A stretch of DNA of 64,000 nt from an uncultured Chitinophaga sp. (lineage in GTDB: Bacteria; Bacteroidota; Bacteroidia; Chitinophagales; Chitinophagaceae): assembly GCF_946479755.1 (NCBI RefSeq), contig NZ_CAMLHC010000001.1, positions 124,001-188,000 of the forward strand, in the 5' to 3' direction. Positions 45,497-53,532 of this stretch are shown here, piece by piece. The notes beneath the pieces were generated by a model. It was not told where the DNA came from and searched no databases. It saw nothing but the letters and a program-made list of their open reading frames with translations. Numbering within the stretch: position 1 is the first letter of the stretch; every line of letters begins with the position of its first letter. Position numbers and translations under genes: made by a program.

Positions 45497-47539
45497 ATGA
45501 AATTTCCTTTGCTGACCACTTTGTCACTGCTGTCTGCACTGCCGCTGGCCGCCCAGCAGGACACCCTGCATCGCCTGCCGGAGGTAGTGGTGAAATCCTA
45601 TTTGTCGAAAGAATCCTTATTGCGTATACCCACCGCCGTTAGCGTGCTGTCACCGCAGCAACTGGCGCTGCAGCAGGGGGCCTCTATGGTGCCCGCTTTC
45701 AACAGCATCGCCGGCGTGCGGATGGAAGAGCGTTCGCCCGGCAGCTACCGGTTGTCTATCCGCGGCAGCCTGCTGCGTTCGCCCTTCGGTATCCGCAATG
45801 TGAAAATATACATGGACGAAATACCCCTCACCGATGCGGGGGGCAACACCTACCTCAACCTGCTGGACCCGGTGGTGCTGAGCGGCGCCGAAGTGCTGAA
45901 AGGCCCTGACGGCAGCCTGTTTGGCGCTAACTCCGGCGGCGTGGTGCGCCTCGACGTATTGCCGCCTGTAGGCGACAGCACCCGCCTCGAGGCGTCCGTA
46001 CAGGGAGGCAGCTATGGCCTCTTTCATGCGGCAGCCGGTTACCGGCAACAGCTGGGCAACTATGGCTTTCAGCTGTTCCAGGGCTATCAGCAGGCTGACG
46101 GCTACCGGCAGAATACGGCCATGAAGCGCTCCTATACGCAGCTGGGCCAGCGCTGGGAATACAAACCGGGTTATGTGCTGAAGATGCTGGGTTTTTATTC
46201 CGATCTGGGATATAGTACGCCTGGCGGACTAACGCTCGCGCAGCTGGACAAAGACCCGCGTGCAGCACGTCCGGGCTCCATGGCGCTGCCCGGCGCCGTG
46301 GCACAAAAGGCGGGTATCTATAACCGTACCGTGCAGGGCGGACTGGTACACGAAGCGCAATTCAGTCCCCGCTGGCAGCATGTGATCGCCGTGTTCGGGG
46401 CTAACACCCATTTCGAGAATCCGTTTATCACCAACTATGAAGCACGCGATGAAAATACCGCCGGCTTCCGGACCTATCTTTCCTGGATCAACAAGCCGTC
46501 GGCTTCCCTGTTCCAGTGGAAATGGCAGGCGGGTATTGAAGGACAACGGACCGTTTCCGATATTATCAACTACGACAACAACCACGGAGAACGTGGTGAA
46601 AAACGCGCCGCAGATAAACTGACGGCCGGACAGCTCTTTTATTTCAGCCGTTTTCATGCGGAGCTGCAACGCTGGACATTGGAGGCTGCCGCCAGTATGA
46701 ACCACTATCACTACACCTATAACCGTGACGGCAATACGAAAGTGGCTTTTTCGCCGCAGCTGATGCCGCGCCTGTCGTTGTCATATCTTATCAATGAGCA
46801 GCTGACCGGCCGTGTGACCGTCAGCCGTGGGTATTCTCCTCCGGCTACAGCGGAAGTAAGGGCTTCGGATAATATCATCAATACTGCATTGCGTCCGGAA
46901 ACGGGCTGGAACTATGAAGCGGGACTGCGGCTGCTGCCTTTGTCGCGCCGTTACTCCCTCGACCTGACCGGTTTTCATTACCGCATGAAAGACGCCATCG
47001 TGCGTAAGCTGCGGGACAACGGTGCAGAGTTCTTCGTCAATGCCGGCGGCGTAAACCAGACGGGCATAGAGGCAGAGGGTATGCTGCAGCTGCTGACGCC
47101 GCGCTCACGCGGATTTATCCGCGGACTGGAGCTGCGCGGCAGTTATACCTGGAGTGATTTTTATTTCAGGGAATATGTCAGCAGCGGTAAGGATTTCTCC
47201 GGCAACCGGGTGACCGGCGTGCCGCGCACGGTGGTGATATCCGGGCTGACCGTGTATTTACCTAAGGCAGTATATGTGTATGTAGCGCATAATTACACCA
47301 GCAGTATTCCGTTGAACGACGCTAACAGCGCCTATGCGCGTGGCTACCACCTGATGCAGTGCAAGGCAGCGTGGCAGTTGCCCATCTCCGGAAAGTGTAA
47401 AATCAGTGTACAGGCGGGAGCAGATAATTTGTTGAACCAGTCGTACAGCCTGGGGAATGATCTGAACGCCGTAGGGGAGCGGTATTACAACCCGGCGCCA
47501 GGCCGCACTTACTTTGGCGGTATAAATGTGGCGCTGTAA
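45497..47539 (+). CDS. TonB-dependent receptor (siderophore/metal type)
   Basis: 680 residues, signal peptide LLTTLSLLSALPLAAQ. A TonB-box-like DTLHRLPEVVVKSYLSKESL opens the plug, followed by VLSPQQLALQQGASMVPAFN, SIRGSLLRSPFGIRNVKIYM and GPDGSLFGANSGGVV. The barrel ends YYNPAPGRTYFGGINVAL. It is much shorter than SusC and has neither the carboxypeptidase-like domain nor a SusD partner, so it belongs to the classic FecA/FhuA-type group for metal chelates or cobalamin. The ligand is not evident. It is 16 bases after the DisA_N-like gene, suggesting a shared transcript. Confidence 0.93.
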   Translation: MKFPLLTTLSLLSALPLAAQQDTLHRLPEVVVKSYLSKESLLRIPTAVSVLSPQQLALQQGASMVPAFNSIAGVRMEERSPGSYRLSIRGSLLRSPFGIRNVKIYMDEIPLTDAGGNTYLNLLDPVVLSGAEVLKGPDGSLFGANSGGVVRLDVLPPVGDSTRLEASVQGGSYGLFHAAAGYRQQLGNYGFQLFQGYQQADGYRQNTAMKRSYTQLGQRWEYKPGYVLKMLGFYSDLGYSTPGGLTLAQLDKDPRAARPGSMALPGAVAQKAGIYNRTVQGGLVHEAQFSPRWQHVIAVFGANTHFENPFITNYEARDENTAGFRTYLSWINKPSASLFQWKWQAGIEGQRTVSDIINYDNNHGERGEKRAADKLTAGQLFYFSRFHAELQRWTLEAAASMNHYHYTYNRDGNTKVAFSPQLMPRLSLSYLINEQLTGRVTVSRGYSPPATAEVRASDNIINTALRPETGWNYEAGLRLLPLSRRYSLDLTGFHYRMKDAIVRKLRDNGAEFFVNAGGVNQTGIEAEGMLQLLTPRSRGFIRGLELRGSYTWSDFYFREYVSSGKDFSGNRVTGVPRTVVISGLTVYLPKAVYVYVAHNYTSSIPLNDANSAYARGYHLMQCKAAWQLPISGKCKISVQAGADNLLNQSYSLGNDLNAVGERYYNPAPGRTYFGGINVAL

Positions 47540-47558
47540 TTCCCTACAGCGCCACGGT

Positions 47559-48566
47559 CTATTTTTCGTTGAGCAGAAATTTATTGGATATCACTTTAAA
47601 GGATATACGTTTGTCCGCGGAGCGGATGACCAGCCCTTCGCGTTCCACGTGTTTGCCCGCCGGGCTTAGCACAGAAGGGCCTTCGGCTGCCAGCAGCAGC
47701 TGGTCGACCGTGGCCGGCAGGGTGAAAGCCGTGTCCAGTACAGGCACAAGTTCCAGTCCCAGTTGCCCGGTCATCTCCCGTAAAGCGGGCAGGGTAAGGT
47801 AAGCGTAGGCATCGATATCAAAGGCATTAAAAAACCGGACGGTCTGACCTTTAATGCCATACGGATTTCCCTGTATCCCTTCGCCGATCAGTTCTCCCTG
47901 CAGGGCCATGTTTTTACCCAGGGCCGACAGTTTGGCCGGCAGCTCCAGCTGACGGGCGATTTTCCAGAAGGTGTTGTTCTCCGTTTCCAGCAGGTCGAGG
48001 TTACGGGAGCATACGCCAAAATCACCATCACGGTAGTAGAAGGTGGCAGAAGAGCCATCCAGTTTCTCAGTAACATAGAAGGTCTCTTGTTTGTACGTTT
48101 CGTATTCCGCGCTGAGGTTCTGGATGCGTTCTTCATCTGTTTTAGGGATGAAGGCGGGGAAGCTGCCTTTCGCCATACCCGCCAGGGATGCCGGGACCGG
48201 TGGTTCGTATTTGACGATGCCCAGTCTGGCGGACACATCTTCTCCCAGCGTGTAGCCGTCACTGTTTAAAACAGACATTGGCAGGAGCAGGCCTTGTGAG
48301 AGCTGTCCGCGCAGTTTCATGGTTTTGAGGCGAAAGCCGTTTTGTTCGCCCATTTTCCGGAAGGAGCTTTTACGCAGGAATTCAAATTCCGGTTTTTCCG
48401 GCAGGAAGGCATCGATTTCGCAGTAGATGGCGAGGTCGCCGATGCGGAATTCTTCTTTTTTAACGACCAGTTTCCATCCTTTTACAGTCGCTACTACGAT
48501 CAGGTCAGCCCCGACTATGGGCTGGAGGTCGTCTATCACCACGACAGACGCCAGTTTACGTTCCAT
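47559..48566 (-). CDS. RNA ligase of the Rnl5 (DRB0094) type
   Basis: 335 residues. An N-terminal OB-like domain (about 1-120: MERKLASVVVIDDLQPIVGA, with GDLAIYCEIDAFLPEK) precedes the nucleotidyltransferase. Motif I is TEKLDGSS with Lys168 as the AMP-accepting residue; motif IV-like EREGLVIR and motif V-like SFKVISNKFLL close the domain. An OB domain placed before the catalytic domain, instead of after it, is the mark of the Deinococcus DraRnl/Rnl5 group, which seals RNA 3'-OH ends to 5'-phosphate in duplexes. Length matches. It is a single gene divergent from the unknown gene at 48654. RNA repair is the likely role. Confidence 0.88.
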   Translation of the reverse strand: MERKLASVVVIDDLQPIVGADLIVVATVKGWKLVVKKEEFRIGDLAIYCEIDAFLPEKPEFEFLRKSSFRKMGEQNGFRLKTMKLRGQLSQGLLLPMSVLNSDGYTLGEDVSARLGIVKYEPPVPASLAGMAKGSFPAFIPKTDEERIQNLSAEYETYKQETFYVTEKLDGSSATFYYRDGDFGVCSRNLDLLETENNTFWKIARQLELPAKLSALGKNMALQGELIGEGIQGNPYGIKGQTVRFFNAFDIDAYAYLTLPALREMTGQLGLELVPVLDTAFTLPATVDQLLLAAEGPSVLSPAGKHVEREGLVIRSADKRISFKVISNKFLLNEK

Positions 48567-48641
48567 GGGGTAAGTAATGTTTTAAGGTTAACAAAATATA
48601 TAAGCGCGCAAAGATATATGTTTTTTTTATGGAGATGCAGT

Positions 48642-48649
48642 TAAATTTG
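48642..48649 (+). promoter_or_regulatory. -7 box directly before the 48654 gene
   Basis: TAAATTTG, an exact TAnnTTTG match, ends four bases before the ATG. If used, the message would be leaderless. No clear -33 element is visible. Confidence 0.45.
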
Positions 48650-48653
48650 CGGG

Positions 48654-49514
48654 ATGAGCGAGCATATTCTGCAAACAAGATACGTTGAGAAGCTGGTGCG
48701 GGCGCTGGAGAGCGAGCCGGGGAGGCATATCCATTTGCCGGTAAGAGGGTTAAAGGGAGACATCGTGGCTTCCCTGGTGGACGGCAGTTCGCTGTTGGCA
48801 GCGCTGCCCGAAGGCGTTCAGCTGAAGTTCGACACGGCGCTGAAGGTACGTTATCCGGCAGATCCGGTGGAGGTGTTTCATGTGTTTACGGGACGGGAGC
48901 CGGTAGTATTTTACCAGGAGCAGCTGCTAACGGGTGTTAATGAACACCTGGAGATAGCGCTCATTGCGCTGTTGCGGGAACTGCATATTGCTATTGCGCG
49001 GGCCATCGAGATTCCTGAATTGCTGCGGCAGCGGTCCGCCGAAGAGGAGCTGGCGGATCTCCGGGAGCTGATAGCCCTGCTGACGCCGGGCGTATATGCC
49101 GACGACGCCGATCTGGACACCATTGCTCATGCGTTGTACCTGGCGTGGAGCGCGCCTTTGTCTTTTGCGGCTTTCCACCCGGAGTTTATGGAGGAGGATG
49201 AAGGGGAGGACCTGTTTCTTTCCGTACTGATAAAAGCGGCGCCAGTGGTGCGGTGTCCTTTGTTCCCGACGGCGGCCGGGCTGGAGGAGTGTGTGAGTGA
49301 GCTGACCGGTGAGGATTTTAACCTGCCTGCTTCGCTGCAGGGGCCGGCGCTGTTTGCGCAGGCACAGGCGCAGTTGCGCCCGATGGACTGGCAGCTGCTG
49401 CATATGGACATCTCCCCGGAGGATTATTACCTGCTGGTGGTGAAACCCGCAGTGGTGGAGCGTGTCATCGCCCTGGGGGAGCGGTTTAATACCGCTTTTA
49501 AAAATATTTTCTGA
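48654..49514 (+). CDS. Unknown acidic cytoplasmic protein
   Basis: 286 residues, no signal peptide or spans, rich in Leu, Glu and Ala with long helices (EHLEIALIALLRELHIAIAR, RQRSAEEELADLRELIALLT). Two acidic clusters are visible (MEEDEGEDLF and TGEDFNLP). I do not recognise a family. It begins right after an exact -7 box and is divergent from the RNA ligase gene with about 87 bases between starts; co-regulation is possible but not shown. The following DinB gene has its own promoter-like sequence. Confidence 0.8.
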   Translation: MSEHILQTRYVEKLVRALESEPGRHIHLPVRGLKGDIVASLVDGSSLLAALPEGVQLKFDTALKVRYPADPVEVFHVFTGREPVVFYQEQLLTGVNEHLEIALIALLRELHIAIARAIEIPELLRQRSAEEELADLRELIALLTPGVYADDADLDTIAHALYLAWSAPLSFAAFHPEFMEEDEGEDLFLSVLIKAAPVVRCPLFPTAAGLEECVSELTGEDFNLPASLQGPALFAQAQAQLRPMDWQLLHMDISPEDYYLLVVKPAVVERVIALGERFNTAFKNIF

Positions 49515-49581
49515 TGCTGCTGACATAGGGTTGTCACACCCTGGTTTTTACTTTGTTTTCAGAAAACAAAACGTAACTACC

Positions 49582-50073
49582 ATGTCTGTGATTCAAGCAT
49601 TACTGAAAGAGATGAACGAGGAAGCAGTGACTTCCCGTAAGATGTTGTCCCGCATCCCGGAGGACAAATACAACTGGCAGCCCCATCCCAAAAGCATGAC
49701 CCTGCTGCGGCTGGCTACCCATGTGGCGGAGCTGCCTGGTTGGGTTACCATGACGCTGAACACGCCTGAACTGGATTTCTCTAAAATGGACTATAAGCCG
49801 GCGCCTGTGAAGAACACGCAGGAGCTGTTGGCGTATTTCGAAGCTACCCTGGAAGACGGAAAAAAACACCTCGAAGCCGCCGATCCGGAGCAGCTGAAAG
49901 ATCTATGGACGTTACGGGACGGAGACCATGTGATCAGTACCAATACCAAAGCAGAGGTAATCCGGATGGCGTACTGCCAGATTGTGCACCACAGGGCACA
50001 GCTGGGCGTATACCTGCGCCTGCTGGACATACCGATTCCCGGCAGCTACGGGCCAAGTGCTGACGAGAACTGA
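49582..50073 (+). CDS. DinB-family protein
   Basis: 163 residues from ATG at 49582, chosen because the fold begins MSVIQALLKEMNEEAVTSRK; earlier in-frame starts lie inside the preceding gene. Four-helix bundle pattern with LLRLATHVAELPGWV (metal His) and YCQIVHHRAQLGVYLRLLD (His-His) matching the DinB/YfiT metal-binding triad. Members are thiol-dependent transferases or of unknown function. A TTG-17-TACTTTG promoter-like pair lies at about 49530-49556. The terminator at 50078 serves this gene and the facing AHSA1 gene. Confidence 0.88.
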   Translation: MSVIQALLKEMNEEAVTSRKMLSRIPEDKYNWQPHPKSMTLLRLATHVAELPGWVTMTLNTPELDFSKMDYKPAPVKNTQELLAYFEATLEDGKKHLEAADPEQLKDLWTLRDGDHVISTNTKAEVIRMAYCQIVHHRAQLGVYLRLLDIPIPGSYGPSADEN

Positions 50074-50077
50074 TGCT

Positions 50078-50121
50078 AAAACGCCTTTCTGCCGGAACGG
50101 GCCCCGGTGGAAAGGCGTTTT
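50078..50121. terminator. Bidirectional terminator between DinB and AHSA1 genes
   Basis: Long stem: AAAACGCCTTTC (50078-50089) pairs with the mirrored segment ending at 50121, extended by CCGG pairs inside. T tracts on both sides fit use by both converging genes. Confidence 0.8.
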
Positions 50122-50587
50122 ATGCTGAACAGTACTGAATAAATTTATCCAGGATGAAATCCCATCCTTCGGGGTTGTTCATCGCTTCGCGGTACAAACC
50201 GCCTTTTTGTCCGTGCCGGGCAAAATGCCGGTGTCCGAAATCGATCCTTGTCTTGTGATCACTCTCCTTAAAAAAGTGCAGGAACACTTCACTGGCTTTG
50301 TCAGGGTCCGGCTCGGGCGTTCTGTCAGGGCTTATCTGCCATAAAAAGGCGATGCTTTCCCCTTCTGTAATGTAAATGACCCGGCCCCAGTCGCACCGGA
50401 ACTCATGCGGGCCTGTCTCCGTGCAAAGGCCGTTGACCGCCGGATGGATGCGGATGTTCAGCAGTTTCTCGCCCGACCAGGTATAGGCTTTGGGCCACCA
50501 TTCATTGATTTCGTAGACGAATTTCGTATAGGCCTGGTCCGGAGCTACCGGTACCTGCAGGTGCCTGGTGATATTTGGTATTTCCAT
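50120..50587 (-). CDS. SRPBCC/AHSA1-domain protein
   Basis: 155 residues in one START-like domain: ITRHLQVPVAPDQAYTKFVY, then a Trp-rich INEWWPKAYTW, RVIYITEGESIAFLWQIS and WDFILDKFIQYCSA near the end. This is the AHSA1 (activator of Hsp90 ATPase-like) subgroup common in bacteria, which binds hydrophobic ligands in a cavity; the specific role is unknown. It follows the AraC gene by 41 bases on the same strand and could be its co-transcribed partner. Short start codon context, ATG at 50587. Confidence 0.88.
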   Translation of the reverse strand: MEIPNITRHLQVPVAPDQAYTKFVYEINEWWPKAYTWSGEKLLNIRIHPAVNGLCTETGPHEFRCDWGRVIYITEGESIAFLWQISPDRTPEPDPDKASEVFLHFFKESDHKTRIDFGHRHFARHGQKGGLYREAMNNPEGWDFILDKFIQYCSA

Positions 50588-50628
50588 GGTTGTCTTCGCA
50601 CAATTTTCAGGCCGGAGTATAGAGGAAT

Positions 50629-51465
50629 TTACAACTCGAGGGGGCTGCTCCCGGTAAGCGCCTTTGCATCTTTGGCAAAGTGCGAAAAATCGGTATACCC
50701 GAAATCTTCATAATAGAAATTATAACCCCGGGTCCTGTACTCCTGCAGGGCTTTTTTAAAGCGGATGGTCTTCTGCGCAAATTTGGGCGTTACGCCCAAG
50801 GCAGACAGGAAATATCTTCTCAAAGACGCGTACGTCACGTGCAGGCTGCCACAGAGATGTTGCAGGCCTTTTTCATCTTTTAGTTGCAAAGAATCAAATT
50901 TGCGGAGGCAGTGTTCCACTATCTCAAACCGGTAATCGGTGCCCGGAAGCTGCATTGCCATTTGCTGTAAGGCGTGGTCGCAGTGCCGGACGCGGTCCGC
51001 AAAGCTGGCGGCGGTACCCAGCTGTTCTTCCAGGTCCGTATTTTTAAAGAGGCCCGTATTTTTAAACAGGAAGGGCAGGGGCAGCTGGCTGTTTTCCAGT
51101 TCAGCGGGAGGGCAGCGGAAAAGTTTGGCAGCGCCACCGGGTTTTAATTTTATATAGAATATCAGGGTGCCGGGGGCGTACAGGCTGCTGTAAGAATGGG
51201 TGAGGTGTCCGAGGAGCTGTGCGTGTTGCAGCCGGAGCGTTTTGCCATTGGCATCGTCGATGGAAGTCCATGCTACGGGGCGCAGCGGAAAAGCCAGCAA
51301 TGTCGTTACGGCCGGCAGTCCTTTCATGGATTGCATCGCCGTAGCATGGGACAGGTCTATCTCAAAATAATATTCCACCAAAGAGCACAGCGCAGGAAGA
51401 GGGTAGGCGATCCGGAGGGGATGGCCCGTTTCATTTTCAAATATTACTCTGGCGGTGTTGCGCAT
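50629..51465 (-). CDS. AraC-family transcriptional regulator
   Basis: 278 residues. The C-terminal about 100 residues form the AraC HTH: HLCGSLHVTYASLRRYFLSA, then VTPKFAQKTIRFKKALQEYR and the second helix block YYEDFGYTDFSHFAKDAKAL with PLEL at the end. The N-terminal part (about 1-160) is a cupin-like sensor of the DUF6597 type, with YYFEIDLSHAT. Its start lies 22 bases inside the preceding gene, implying coupled translation. It may control the GNAT-unknown-AraC-AHSA1 group; no palindromic operator was found by eye. Confidence 0.9.
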   Translation of the reverse strand: MRNTARVIFENETGHPLRIAYPLPALCSLVEYYFEIDLSHATAMQSMKGLPAVTTLLAFPLRPVAWTSIDDANGKTLRLQHAQLLGHLTHSYSSLYAPGTLIFYIKLKPGGAAKLFRCPPAELENSQLPLPFLFKNTGLFKNTDLEEQLGTAASFADRVRHCDHALQQMAMQLPGTDYRFEIVEHCLRKFDSLQLKDEKGLQHLCGSLHVTYASLRRYFLSALGVTPKFAQKTIRFKKALQEYRTRGYNFYYEDFGYTDFSHFAKDAKALTGSSPLEL

Positions 51466-52370
51466 ATTTTAATCAGCAGACTTAAACCGATGCCCGATAT
51501 CAGGCAGCGTTCCTTCCTGTTGCCCGTCAGTTGCTGGGTCCAGTCGGTGAAGCCGCCGTCCGCGATCTCCATTTCAGGGCCCTGCGCCGGTTGTACCAGT
51601 ACTTTAAACTGCAGTCCTTTGTAGTAGTTGTTTTCCTCCGGATGCGGTTCAACCGTTACTGGCATGGGCAAGCCTTCCTTCATCGCGGCGATCAGCGTAT
51701 CCTCCTTGTAGCCGCTGCGGGGAATGATTTTCACGGATACCTGCTTGATAGCAAAAATAACGGTTAACAGCCAATAAATATGCAGCAGCTGTTCCTTTAA
51801 CGCCGTACGTTCGAAGGCGTAGTTGCCCGTGTCTTTTCCTGCCGCCACCATGCAAGCCACCTTAAAATGCGGCGTATAGCCTTTGCCGGGCAGCCGCATC
51901 GCCCGGATATGCCGGTGGACGGTGCTGTACCGGAGTATCTCGCTGTTGAAGCCGCCAGCGCTGCGTATGCCCGCCATATGAAGGGTCAGGGCATTGGTCG
52001 CGTCAGCCATCACTTCCGTATGCCGGATCGCAGAGATGATCTTTTTCTGGCTCACAGTGCCCACCACGGCGCAGCTGCCGAACTGTCCCACCGGAGAAAG
52101 TTCCAGCGGCTGATAGCCTTGCTGTCCCAGGTAACGCAGTATCTCCAGCTCCTTTTCCAGCATCAGCACCATGTCCGTGTCTGCCGGTTGAGCGAACGCA
52201 TTGCGCTGGTATTGCTGCAACAGCGTACCCGCGCTCAGTCGCTCCGCCCGCAGGCGGTACACTTCCATCAGCAGCGACGAGAGGTCGGAGCCGCTGAGCG
52301 CGCCTAGCGCTTCCAATAGGCCCGGCATGCCGGTTTTATCACTTATTTTCTGAGCTATATGGTCCGTCAT
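51444..52370 (-). CDS. Unknown protein co-transcribed with AraC and GNAT genes
   Basis: 308 residues without signal peptide or span. Helical start (LLEALGALSGSDLSSLLMEV), central ELSPVGQFGSCAVVGTVSQK and IRAMRLPGKGYTPHFKVACM, and an end DGGFTDWTQQLTGNRKERCL. The middle looks like an alpha/beta domain with an aminoacyl-tRNA-synthetase-like flavour, but I cannot place it. Stop and start overlaps on both sides (one base with the GNAT gene, 22 bases with AraC) show a tight operon. Function unknown. Confidence 0.8.
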   Translation of the reverse strand: MTDHIAQKISDKTGMPGLLEALGALSGSDLSSLLMEVYRLRAERLSAGTLLQQYQRNAFAQPADTDMVLMLEKELEILRYLGQQGYQPLELSPVGQFGSCAVVGTVSQKKIISAIRHTEVMADATNALTLHMAGIRSAGGFNSEILRYSTVHRHIRAMRLPGKGYTPHFKVACMVAAGKDTGNYAFERTALKEQLLHIYWLLTVIFAIKQVSVKIIPRSGYKEDTLIAAMKEGLPMPVTVEPHPEENNYYKGLQFKVLVQPAQGPEMEIADGGFTDWTQQLTGNRKERCLISGIGLSLLIKICATPPE

Positions 52371-52900
52371 CAGCAGTTCAGTTTAACCATGAGATGTTCA
52401 TCCATCAGGCGGCCCAGTTTGATAATCGCTTTCTCCCTGACCGCCTCCAGGTGGTACCCGTTTTTCAACAATACTTTTTTAGACGCTTCATTACCCGCAA
52501 ATATACCCGCATAAATCCGGTAGATGTTCATTTCTCTGAACGCGCAGGCCGTCAGTAGTGCCACCGCTTCCGTCATGATGCCTTTGCCGTGATAAGCCAT
52601 CCCCAGCCAGTAGCCTATCTCCGCCGAATGACGGTAGATGTCCGCCTGCCGTGACAACGTGATCACACCGGCGATCTTATCTTTTACGTAGATGCCCCAG
52701 GTGGGCTCCAGTTGACCGTTCTGCAGCAAAGAGAAGAACGTCTCCGCATCTTTCAGTGAATACGGCGAAGGGAAGCTATCGCGCAGGTTGGCCGCTATGG
52801 CCGGGTTGTTGGCCAGTATGGCGAGGTCTTGTAAGTCGCCGCGGACAATGGGTTTCAGCGTGACATCGTGTTTTCCCGTGAGGGTGATAATAGCTTGCAT
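52370..52900 (-). CDS. GNAT-family N-acetyltransferase (RimJ/RimL type)
   Basis: 176 residues. Typical Acetyltransf_3 sequence: LKPIVRGDLQDLAILANNPA, GYWLGMAYHGKGIMTEAVAL (acetyl-CoA loop), NIYRIYAGIFAGNEASKKVL and KNGYHLEAVREKAI. The group acetylates N-terminal amino groups of ribosomal proteins, or antibiotics and metabolites; substrate cannot be seen. First gene of a tight four-gene minus-strand group. Start ATG at 52900. Confidence 0.92.
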   Translation of the reverse strand: MQAIITLTGKHDVTLKPIVRGDLQDLAILANNPAIAANLRDSFPSPYSLKDAETFFSLLQNGQLEPTWGIYVKDKIAGVITLSRQADIYRHSAEIGYWLGMAYHGKGIMTEAVALLTACAFREMNIYRIYAGIFAGNEASKKVLLKNGYHLEAVREKAIIKLGRLMDEHLMVKLNC

Positions 52901-52979
52901 GGAACAAAAGTACGACGGCGTTTCAGGAGGGTTGGTGTAAAAAACTTACATTCTATGTGTTGGGAATCAAATATTTATT

Positions 52980-53008
52980 TTGTGAGATGAATTATTTTTC
53001 TATCTTTG
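52980..53008 (+). promoter_or_regulatory. Promoter of the tRNA-Lys gene
   Basis: TTG (52980-52982), 18 bases, then TATCTTTG (53001-53008), an exact Bacteroidota -33/-7 pair. It lies 22 bases before the mature tRNA. Confidence 0.8.
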
Positions 53009-53030
53009 CAGTCCTTTAGAAAAAGGGATT

Positions 53031-53103
53031 GATTCCGTAGCTCAGTTGGTAGAGCAATACACTTTTAATGTATGGGCCCTGGGTTCGAGTCCCAGCGGGA
53101 TCA
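53031..53103 (+). tRNA. tRNA-Lys (anticodon TTT)
   Basis: A full cloverleaf of 73 bases: acceptor GATTCCG pairs with CGGGATC, D-arm GCTC...GAGC, anticodon stem ATACA/TGTAT around the loop CTTTTAA, and T-arm CTGGG-TTCGAGT-CCCAG. Discriminator base A; the 3' CCA is not encoded. The acceptor has one T-G pair. It has its own promoter and terminator. Confidence 0.97.
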
Positions 53104-53116
53104 CAGACAACTTACA

Positions 53117-53146
53117 AACCTCGCGCTAGTCGCGGGGTTTTGTTTT
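53117..53146 (+). terminator. Terminator of tRNA-Lys
   Basis: Stem of about nine pairs (53117-53125 with 53131-53139), loop CTAGT, then TTTTGTTTTTT. Confidence 0.85.
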
Positions 53147-53532
53147 TTAGTTGAGCGTTTAGTTGAAGGAAAGCCCGTTACTATTACCCCGTTATATTTT
53201 CCATATTTGCAACAAAGGGAAAGCGTCTGACACTGGCACAACTGCGGTATTGAAAATGGTGCTACGGCACAGATTATTCATAAAAACATTCCTGATGTTT
53301 AATGCCCCATATCATACAATTCGTTTTTACGACAAAGCTTTTGGGAGCGCATGTTGTTACCTTCCACATAGCAGTATATCCTTCGTGCATTTTTTGCTTT
53401 AAAAAGATAGATAAATAATTCCCTTTCGGGATACAAACGTCCGTTAAATATTTGCATTAGCGGGGATTTTTATCTTATATTTTGAGTGCAAAGATAGCAA
53501 AGAGTAAGCTCCGGCATGACATGCCGACAATA
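53147..53532. other. Gene-free stretch between tRNA-Lys and the KAS III gene
   Basis: About 386 bases. A 79-codon open frame (53163-53402) has no recognisable fold, odd composition and no good start context, so it is not called. No repeat, terminator or integration remnant next to the tRNA was found. Confidence 0.6.

Noticed and set aside
51444..52370. HisZ or class II aminoacyl-tRNA-synthetase-like identity
   Set aside because: Only a vague resemblance in the centre; the class II motifs are not visible.
53163..53402. 79-codon open frame after tRNA-Lys, considered as a small gene or integrase remnant
   Set aside because: No fold, odd residue composition and no promoter; no direct repeat of the tRNA end was found either.
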